Below are positions 8,571 to 14,659 of a DNA stretch of 14,659 nucleotides, piece after piece. Every line of letters begins with the position of its first letter. Position 1 is the first letter of the stretch. The translations under genes and the position numbers were made by a program. The notes beneath the pieces were generated by a model. It worked only from the letters and a program-made list of their open reading frames with translations, searched no databases and was not told the DNA's origin. Source of the stretch: Aureobasidium sp. EXF-3400 (Eukaryota > Ascomycota > Dothideomycetes > Dothideales > Saccotheciaceae); the NCBI GenBank assembly GCA_024195585.1, contig SWBL01000631.1:1-14659 (forward strand), written 5' to 3'.

Positions 8571-9041
8571 TGCGTGTGTATGTAGAGGGATATGCGATTG
8601 AGAGGAGTAATATCGCAAGAGAGTAGAAGAAGTGGTGGATTGACGTCGAGGTGAATTGGCGCAAAGGTGGAAGGTGCTTTGTCGTGATGTCGCTGATGAC
8701 TGTGGTTTCCCCGAGACACGGCGCTCTCGCGATAATTGATTACTTGAGCAATTGGTAAGCCAGAAACTCCAACTTTTTTGTTTTATCACGTTGAAGAAAG
8801 GTGTACTTGACACAGTATGTTTGTACGAGTACAATCAAGGAAAGAACAGGTCAATTGATCATGGGAAATGTCAAGTTCATGGACGCAGATGGCATCAAGT
8901 AGAAGCCCATCGCGGGGCAGTCACAAGACGCTCAAACCTTCCCGAATTCCCGAAACCTCCGAGCTAAACCTTTTAACCCTCTTTGTTCATGAAATCCTGA
9001 TTAATTAGCTGTCTTTTTCTTGATCTATCTTGTCCTATACT
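8571..9041 (-). other. RIB3 promoter/leader and 3' flank of the carboxylase alpha gene
   Basis: This region lies upstream of RIB3 and downstream of the alpha-subunit stop codon, both genes on the minus strand. The RIB3 leader is CT-rich on the minus strand. No separate gene is supported. The RIB3 frame remains open through much of it but lacks ATG. Confidence 0.5.
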
Positions 9042-11036
9042 CTAAAGTTTGTGCATTCTTGCATCGCTCGAATGCTCGTCTTTGAGGACCGCAAGCAACA
9101 CTCCCTGTTCCACGTCATCACCTTCCTCATCCTCCAACTCCAGAGCCCATGTTATCATCCCTGACCTTGGGCTTCGCACTTCCAGCTCCATCTTCATCTG
9201 CCGTACGAAAGCGATAACTTGTCCTTCTTTCACCTCTTCTCCTTCCTCAACAAGCATCTCAACCAGCTTTCCGTTCATCGGCAGTATGATATGCTCTTTT
9301 TTGCTTGCATCACCTTTCTTGTGCTTCGAATTAACTGCCGCTTGGGTTGCATCCGTACTTTCGAGCGACATCTTGTATGTTTGCGATCCTGCACCTGACG
9401 TGCTGACTGCGACAACCGCCGACAGTGTGTCTGGGAAGTCATTTCTCAAAACTTTCTCGATCTTCACATGATGGTTTCGAACTGCCTTCTCTTCCGAAGC
9501 TTCGACAGGTGACAAACTCAGGGACCATGCGTTGCCCTTTCGTAACAATGCACCTCCGACTGCACCGCCACCACTTGTTTGACTGGCAGAATCGTCCACA
9601 GCAGGTAGACTGGTGTTCAGCTTCTGTATGCCCTCACCAATCTTGTCGCCGAGCCCAAGTAGCCGTGAAACATTCTTCTCGAGCCATTGATTGTCGGCTG
9701 TGCCACTTTCGAACTCACGGTCCGCAACAATCGCTCGGAGAAGGCTCAAATTGGTCTTCACACCGACAATCTCCGTGTCTTCGAGCGCCCGACGAGCTTT
9801 GACTACTACGCTTTGCCAGCTCGATGCTGTAACAATGATCTTGGCTAAGAGGTTGTCAAAGTCTGATCCTACGACTGCACCTCGCACGATATGCGAATCT
9901 ACACGGACCCCGTTACCGCTTGGTAGTTTTGCTTTGGTGATATTGCCGGTGCTGAGTGAGAAGCCCGCATTCGGATCCTTGGCACACAATCTTAGCTGTA
10001 CAGAGAATCTGGAAGGTGGGTTCGCGTCTGCTGTGGTAGGTAGGTCGGCAGTGTGATCTGTCAACCCCTGGGCCAAAAGTAGTTGCTCGTGCACCAAGTC
10101 CACATTTGCTATGCTTTCGCTTATTGTGTGCTCGACCTGAATTCTTGGGTTGATCTCCAGGAAGTAGAATTCCTTCTTGTTGACATTGACCAGAAACTCG
10201 AATGTGCCCAGGCCGAGGTAACGGACTCCTTGTGCGATGCGCATCGCCGCTGCAATAACTTGAACCACCGTACTCCGGTCTTCAACAACAGCTGGCGCAA
10301 TCTCGACGATCTTCTGGAAGCGACGTTGCATGCTGCAATCTCTTTCCCAGACATGTTTGACGCCACCTTTTCCATCACCAATGATTTGAATTTCGATATG
10401 CTTGAAGCCATCCACGGCAGCCTTTTCAGCAAACACTTTTCCTGAAGGGCTCTCTGCGATGCATCTCTGCACAGCCGTTTGCAACTCTGCTGCTTCCCGT
10501 ACTAATCTGATGCCTCTGCCACCTCCGCCATCTGCAGCTTTGATCATGATCGGAAAGCCTACTTTGTTCGCAAACATGCTGATATCGTCGACGTTCTGGG
10601 AAGGCGATGTCATGGCTGACAGAACAGGCACATCGAATTTGGCAGCAAGCGTTTTGGCCTCCAGTTTATCTCCAGTGGTTTCGAGAATGTTGGATCCTGG
10701 TCCAATCACCATACAACTTGCTTGCTCCCACATCTGGCGAGCAAACTCAGGGCTTTCCGAGAGGAAACCGTAGCCTGGATGTACAGCATCAATGCCTCTA
10801 TCCTTGGCCAATTGCACTAGTGCAGAGACGTCCATGTATGTTGCTGGCGAAGGTATCTCGATTGCATGGTTTGGTCGACCGAGAGATATGTGTGTAGAGT
10901 CATTAGATGTGTAGAGACCATATGTTTCTGGTGGATTTGGTAACTCTCGAACTGATTGTAAGATGCGAATTGCGATTTCTCCTCTGTTGGCAACTAGGAG
11001 TTTCTTTATAGGTCGTTGTATAGTTGTGGTAGGCAT
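9042..11036 (-). CDS. Acyl-CoA carboxylase alpha subunit (biotin carboxylase + biotin carrier)
   Basis: ATP-dependent biotin carboxylase that carboxylates its own carrier domain; the beta subunit next door then transfers CO2 to an acyl-CoA. It is 664 aa without introns. Domains: BC N-terminal part (LLVANRGEIAIRI, 13-25), ATP-grasp (DGGGGRGI, 169-176; EINPRIQVEH, 294-303), C-terminal BC part (SGNGVRVDSH and following), a beta-rich linker at about 480-570 resembling the BT domain of MCC/PCC alpha chains, and a biotinyl domain with Lys615 in QMKME. Phe240 in QRRFQK replaces the usual His of QRRHQK. ATG 11036 (A at -3) starts 10 residues before the BC fold, so no presequence is present; the frame is open further up only through TTG. 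The protein ends HKL, which is weakly PTS1-like. MCC and PCC alpha chains are alternatives for its identity. Confidence 0.92.
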   Translation of the reverse strand: MPTTTIQRPIKKLLVANRGEIAIRILQSVRELPNPPETYGLYTSNDSTHISLGRPNHAIEIPSPATYMDVSALVQLAKDRGIDAVHPGYGFLSESPEFARQMWEQASCMVIGPGSNILETTGDKLEAKTLAAKFDVPVLSAMTSPSQNVDDISMFANKVGFPIMIKAADGGGGRGIRLVREAAELQTAVQRCIAESPSGKVFAEKAAVDGFKHIEIQIIGDGKGGVKHVWERDCSMQRRFQKIVEIAPAVVEDRSTVVQVIAAAMRIAQGVRYLGLGTFEFLVNVNKKEFYFLEINPRIQVEHTISESIANVDLVHEQLLLAQGLTDHTADLPTTADANPPSRFSVQLRLCAKDPNAGFSLSTGNITKAKLPSGNGVRVDSHIVRGAVVGSDFDNLLAKIIVTASSWQSVVVKARRALEDTEIVGVKTNLSLLRAIVADREFESGTADNQWLEKNVSRLLGLGDKIGEGIQKLNTSLPAVDDSASQTSGGGAVGGALLRKGNAWSLSLSPVEASEEKAVRNHHVKIEKVLRNDFPDTLSAVVAVSTSGAGSQTYKMSLESTDATQAAVNSKHKKGDASKKEHIILPMNGKLVEMLVEEGEEVKEGQVIAFVRQMKMELEVRSPRSGMITWALELEDEEGDDVEQGVLLAVLKDEHSSDARMHKL
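9192..9194 (-). other. Codon of the predicted biotinylated lysine
   Basis: AAG codes for Lys615 in RQMKMELE, the biotin attachment site. The residue before MKM is Gln where most carriers have Ala (AMKM). Confidence 0.85.
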
Positions 11037-11372
11037 TGTTGCAGATGGCAGTTGTGAACAAGTGTTCCAACCTCTCAATTGGTTTCGAAAACAATTCAAA
11101 TGGGAGTCTTAATGGCTCGGTCTAGAGTCCTCGAAGGATTGTCACATGCCTCGGTGCTGCACAGGTGTCGTTGAAGATCAGGAGAGCAACAGAGCGCGGG
11201 GTTGGTCGTTGAGGCCGAGCCGAGGTACGTTGCACCAAAGCTACCTCAGCTCATCTTTGCAGATATCTCGTCACATAGCTCCAGTGAGTATTAGTCGATT
11301 GAATACTCAGATGCTCGCATAGATCCAATCTAGCTTGACATTGTGCATCCTCGTCACCAAATAATAGGCATC
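11037..11372. promoter_or_regulatory. Shared bidirectional promoter of the carboxylase pair, with Far-type and CCAAT elements
   Basis: Only 336 bp separate the two start codons. CCTCGG lies at 11149-11154 and CCGAGG at 11220-11225, an inverted pair 65 bp apart. This hexamer is the FarA/FarB core for fatty-acid catabolism genes in Aspergillus nidulans and is bound by CTF1 in Fusarium. CCAAT boxes face each gene: CCAAT at 11325-11329, 43 bp before the beta ATG, and ATTGG (minus-strand CCAAT) at 11078-11082, 41 bp before the alpha ATG. About 0.16 Far hexamers would be expected here by chance. No experiment supports binding. Confidence 0.55.
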
Positions 11373-13244
11373 ATGGGAGACTCTGGCGACCATCCAACGA
11401 AGAGGTAGTGTTTCATATGCCTGCAAGAAAGAAATGTCGAGAGCTGACCATCCTTTCCTAGCCATCAAGATGGCCATTCTCAACCAGCAGAATCTAACAA
11501 AGCAGCTTCTCGCCTGTCACAACTATCGGCACAGATCAATCCACCACCTCCAACTCAACGTAAAAGAAAATCAAAGGCTAAAAATGCGCTTCCCGCCGAC
11601 TACTCTGATCTGATGGCCCAAATGGCCACCATGAGAACCATCACAAACACTCCTCCTGCCAATTCCAAAGGCTACATCCGTCAAAAAGCATCTGGAAAAC
11701 TCTGGGCACGCGAGCGTATCAACCTCTTTCTCGACAAAGACACTTTCCGCGAAGTGGGCGCAGTGTCAGGAACAACGACCTGGAAAACCTCACCAACTAA
11801 TGCATTACAAGAAAGCGTCGAGGGCTTTGTGCCTAGCAATAATCCTCAAGGATTTGGACAAATCACATGTCCGGTTAGCAAACAGCATCGTCGTGTTTAT
11901 ATCACCGCAGACGATTATGCTATTAGAGCTGGCCATGCAGATGGATCTAGCCATCACAAAACTCTTTATGGCGAAGAAACAGCACTGAAACTCAAAATCC
12001 CAGTCGTCAAACTCGTGGATGGATCTTCGGGAGGTGGCTCAGTGACGACTATAAAACAACAGGGATGGTCGTACTTACCGCCTTTGACGCATTTCCCGGC
12101 AGTGATCAAGCAACTTGATGCAGGAATACCTAATCTGGGTGCTGTGGTTGGTCCGGCTATTGGGCTTGGTGCTGCGAGAGTGGTGTCGACGCATTTCTCG
12201 GTTATGGCTGCTGATGTGGGGAGTTTGTTCAATGCAGGGCCTGATGTAGTTGCTCAAGCGACTTTCGAAGAAGGCTTGACTCTGCAAGATTTAGGTGGTC
12301 CGGAGGTGCATTGTCGCAACGGGACGATTGACAACCTGGCACCAAACGAAGCAGCTGCATTCGAGCAGTTGAAGACGATACTGGGATTCCTTCCTGACTG
12401 TGGAGACTTGCAAGCCCCTCCTGTTCTGCCTGACGACTGGTCTGGCGATACCGTGCACAGAGAAGACATCAATCTCCGCAGCATCATCCCCAGAAAGCAA
12501 GGCCGAATGTACAACCCATACACCATCATAAACTCCGTCGTCGACAAAACCTCCTTCTTCGAAATCGGACGTCTCTGGGGCACCACCGCCATCACCGGTC
12601 TCGCACGTCTCGGCGGCCGTCCCGTAGGCATTATATCCAACAACTGCGAGTCCTCCACCGGTGGCGCCCTAGACCCCCTCGGCAGCCAAAAACTCACCCG
12701 CATGCTAAAGTTCTGCGACGTATTTAACCTGCCAATCGTCCAATTCGTAGACATTCCTGGTTACGCAATCGGTACGGCTGCAGAAAGAGGCGCAACCATG
12801 AAATGGGGTGTAGAGCTTGCAAAAGCTTACTACGCATCCACCACACCCATCTTTTCTGTAGTTACAAGAAGATGCTATGGTATTGCAGGCGGCGTGATGA
12901 TCGATTCGCGGTCACCAAGAGCAGTGGTAGCGTGGCCGAGTGGAGAGTGGGGTTCTCTGCCGCTGGAAGGAGGGATCCAAGTTGCTCATCGAGCTGAGTT
13001 GGCTGCCATTGCAAAGAAAGAAGGTGAAGAGGCGATGAAGAAGAAATATGCAGAGTTGGATACTGAGTATCGGCGTTTGATGAATCCGGTCCGAGCGGCG
13101 AATGCGTTTGGCGTTGAACAGATCATTGATCCAAAGGATACCCGAAGTGTAGTCTGCGACTGGGTCAAAGATATGTATGGCTTGGTCATGGTTGAAAGAC
13201 TGGAAGATCGCAAGGCAAGGAGGATTGTGCCGAACTTTACCTAG
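11373..13244 (+). CDS. Acyl-CoA carboxylase beta subunit (carboxyltransferase)
   Basis: Transfers the carboxyl group from carboxybiotin to an acyl-CoA. Exons 11373-11404 and 11462-13244 give 604 aa. The first exon supplies a hydrophilic extension, residues 1-61, that runs without a break into the conserved KASGKLWARERI (residues about 86-97). The N-terminal carboxyltransferase domain has DDYAIRAGHAD, VDGSSGGGSV and an oxyanion region VGPAIGLGAA (about 240-249). The C-terminal domain has SNNCESSTGGALD, FVDIPGYAIGTAAE and RRCYGIAGGVM. PCC-type enzymes have YGGAYDVM there, so their acyl-pocket Asp aligns with Gly488. MCC-type signatures are absent. The extension is not a typical mitochondrial presequence; RLSQLSAQI (29-37) nearly fits PTS2. 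The likely partner is the divergent alpha gene. Substrate is unknown. Confidence 0.9.
11405..11461 (+). other. Carboxylase beta intron, defining a new first exon
   Basis: A 57-nt intron with donor GTAGTG (less usual), branch site GAGCTGACC and acceptor TTTCCTAG. It joins 11 codons (MGDSGDHPTKR) in phase 2 to a frame open from 11462 to 13244. Retention would create a stop at 11406-11408. Starting instead at ATG 11613 would discard 50 codons of continuous open frame. Confidence 0.8.
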
Positions 13245-13705
13245 GGTCTCATCCAGTCTGGTAGCCACGAAGACTGGAGAAGTATATCGTCAATGCAAGC
13301 GGATCGGAGGCGCATGTACGATTCTGCACCTTGGCCAAACAGAGGGTTCGTCAAATCGGCCACTTTCCCCAACGCGAGATATTTTGATAACAAGCTGTCG
13401 GAATGCACAGTTGACTTCAAGAAGAAGGACTAGCACTAGGAGTGAAGGCTTGCGGGTTGATGATCTAAGCTGCTATCGAACAGCCCGGCACAATTCTTGA
13501 AGAGCGCTGGGAGGGATCGAAGCATTGCGTCACCTACTTACATGAGCAAGTAGATCGGTTGATTTCTGTTACCATCCATCGTAAACATCAGAACAACTTG
13601 CCTTTACCATGACCGCGCAACCAACACCCGCTCCAAAGTTTGGTAAGGGTGGACGTGTATCAAACGTGTCAGCGAGGTTGTGTCTCAGCCAGGTTTCCTC
13701 AGATT
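13245..13705. other. Convergent intergenic region between carboxylase beta and the TPR-CVNH gene
   Basis: These 461 bp between two facing stop codons should hold both 3'UTRs. I found no coding-like ORF, RNA gene or strong repeat. Confidence 0.6.
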
Positions 13706-14659
13706 CTATTCAAGTCTCATGACAGCGAATAAGTGGCATAAATTAGATATTTCATCGGACTCCTCGCCAGACTCCTCACCCGACTGCTCGTCTAGTCCCT
13801 CATCTGACTCCTCGTCTGATTCCTCGTCTGATTCCTCGCCCGAGTCCTCGCCCGAGTCCTCGTCCTTGTCCCAAAACAAATTCCACGCCTTGTCCAACAC
13901 CACAAATGTCAATGTTCCATCGTGATTGGCAATTTTCTGATCGAGATCAACACGGGTGTCTTTCCAAACACCATGTTCGTCAACCAGTTCCGCAGCGAGA
14001 TATGTCCCGAGACTATTGAGCCTTATATTACGCGCTGTAGCAACAAAGTTGCCTCTTGTGTCCCAGGCAAATCTTCCCTCATGGTTTGCAAGTAGATCGT
14101 TCAGAGAGATTGAAGACCGAAGCCGCGAACCATCCAGACGTCTGCAGGAGGCAATAAGATTGCAATCACAATCTAGCATGATGCTACGACTGCTCAGCGA
14201 GAAATCACCAACAGCGCTTCCAAGCGCTTGACGCAAGTATCCGGCGGCCTCGAGTGTTCGTTCGTGCTCAGGTCCAAGGGTTTTCTTGTAGCCCCGAAGA
14301 GCCCGCTCATACATCTCTACTCCACGAACTGGGTCGCCCCGTTTGCTGTAGAGCCAGCCTAGGCAGGAAACAGAGTATAGCGTATCGATGTGATTTGAAC
14401 CCAACCATTCCTCACGTTCTGTGAGTATTCGCTTGAACAGCTTTTCTGCTTCACATAGCATGTTGAAAGTGTCGATGTAGATGACCGCGAGGGATTGCAT
14501 GACCCTCAACGAGTCGTTATGGCGAAGGCCAAACGTATCCTCGAATTTTGGAATGAGCTCTTCATACAAGCTCCTTGCCTCTTGCAATCTGTTGTCCTTT
14601 TTGTAAAGATAGGCTAACTCAAAGGCAACGTTTATTGTATCCTTATGTTTTGGACCCAA
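13706..14659 (-). CDS. TPR-repeat protein with C-terminal CVNH domain and acidic tail (5' end beyond window)
   Basis: Partial protein of 317 visible residues, open at the right edge. Residues 1-150 hold three to four kinesin-light-chain-type TPR units of about 42 residues, each marked by LG-x2-H-x-(D/R)-(T/S)-L-like starts, as in fungal NLR-like STAND proteins. Residues about 152-252 match a cyanovirin-N homology (CVNH) domain: two internal halves with SCRRLDGS, SSISLNDLLANHEG, NFVATARNIRLN and TRVDLDQKIANHDG. Three of the four disulfide cysteines of cyanovirin-N are missing, which suits an intracellular protein. Residues about 266-303 are an acidic D/E/S/G repeat, followed by a short hydrophobic end. 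TPRs bind proteins and CVNH domains typically bind mannose-rich glycans; the function of the combination is unknown. A NACHT or NB-ARC domain upstream is possible but not visible. Confidence 0.85.
   Translation of the reverse strand: MGPKHKDTINVAFELAYLYKKDNRLQEARSLYEELIPKFEDTFGLRHNDSLRVMQSLAVIYIDTFNMLCEAEKLFKRILTEREEWLGSNHIDTLYSVSCLGWLYSKRGDPVRGVEMYERALRGYKKTLGPEHERTLEAAGYLRQALGSAVGDFSLSSRSIMLDCDCNLIASCRRLDGSRLRSSISLNDLLANHEGRFAWDTRGNFVATARNIRLNSLGTYLAAELVDEHGVWKDTRVDLDQKIANHDGTLTFVVLDKAWNLFWDKDEDSGEDSGEESDEESDEESDEGLDEQSGEESGEESDEISNLCHLFAVMRLE
13751..13864 (-). repeat. Minisatellite-like tract encoding an acidic Asp/Glu/Ser/Gly tail
   Basis: On the plus strand the tract is built from variants of GACTCCTCGTCT and shorter 9- and 12-bp units. 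It encodes repeated SDEE, SGEE and DSGE blocks. Such tracts often vary in length between isolates, always in multiples of 3 if the frame is kept. Confidence 0.8.
13904..14206 (-). other. CVNH (cyanovirin-N homology) domain
   Basis: About 101 residues with the internal pseudo-repeat of the family: each half has an N-I/I-M-L strand, a C-R-x-x-D-G-type turn and a DL/SL-x-(D/N) ... N-x-(E/D)-G segment. Only the Cys in SCRRLDG remains of the usual four. Confidence 0.8.

Noticed and set aside
9049..10773. Several plus-strand ORFs of 100-140 codons across the carboxylase alpha gene
   Set aside because: They are shadows of a 664-codon intronless conserved gene on the minus strand.
11037..11099. TTG-initiated N-terminal extension of carboxylase alpha, 21 codons
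   Set aside because: No ATG, an in-frame stop at 11111-11109, and the good-context ATG at 11036 starts just before the conserved BC fold.
11613..11615. ATG 11613 as the start of carboxylase beta
   Set aside because: The frame is open for 50 more codons upstream and joins an ATG exon across a good intron; the upstream residues also look like coding sequence.
13680..13925. Ser/Asp/Pro repeat ORF on the plus strand over the acidic tract
   Set aside because: It is the reverse reading of the Asp/Glu/Ser repeat; the minus frame is continuous with TPR and CVNH domains and is clearly the coding one.
1..14659. tRNA, rRNA, CRISPR array, transposon or viral remnants
   Set aside because: No TPsiC-like box, spaced direct repeats, terminal inverted repeats, transposase, reverse transcriptase or integrase motif was seen on either strand.

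Overview
The window looks like chromosomal DNA of a filamentous ascomycete (Pezizomycotina, perhaps a Dothideomycete; the class is a guess). Genes are widely spaced. Introns are 50-65 nt with GT..AG ends and CTAAC or CTGAC branch sites. Products include a fungal C2H2 regulator, a Hyr1/Gpx3-type peroxidase and TPR repeats of the fungal NLR type. I see no transposon, CRISPR array, tRNA or rRNA.

Layout, left to right: (1) a C2H2 zinc-finger transcription factor (+, about 1384-2948, one intron) with a long upstream region and an unusual set of sense-strand repeats (CCGGATATGG x3, GGATATCC x3); (2) a glutathione-peroxidase-like thiol peroxidase (+, 3883-4642, two introns) whose first ATG adds a mitochondrial-type presequence; (3) an FAD amine/polyamine oxidase (+, 5750-7473, one intron, possible 5'UTR intron); (4) RIB3, the riboflavin-pathway DHBP synthase (-, 8570-7822, one intron), convergent with gene 3; (5) and (6) a divergent pair encoding a two-subunit biotin-dependent acyl-CoA carboxylase: biotin carboxylase/BCCP alpha subunit (-, 11036-9042) and carboxyltransferase beta subunit (+, 11373-13244, with a newly inferred first exon), sharing a 336-bp promoter; (7) the 3' part of a TPR protein (-, open at the right edge) ending in a cyanovirin-N homology (CVNH) lectin domain and an acidic repeat tail.

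The carboxylase pair is the strongest functional system. The subunits should form one holoenzyme and be co-expressed. The shared promoter carries CCTCGG and CCGAGG, the core of the FarA/FarB (CTF1) sites that control fatty-acid catabolism genes in Aspergillus and Fusarium. The beta subunit has Gly where PCC-type enzymes have the acyl-pocket Asp, so the substrate cannot be assigned. Weak peroxisomal-signal-like sequences occur in both subunits. The TPR-CVNH-acidic protein is the second most interesting item, and the repeats of the transcription-factor locus the third. Exon boundaries were derived by hand from splice signals and frame continuity, not from transcripts.
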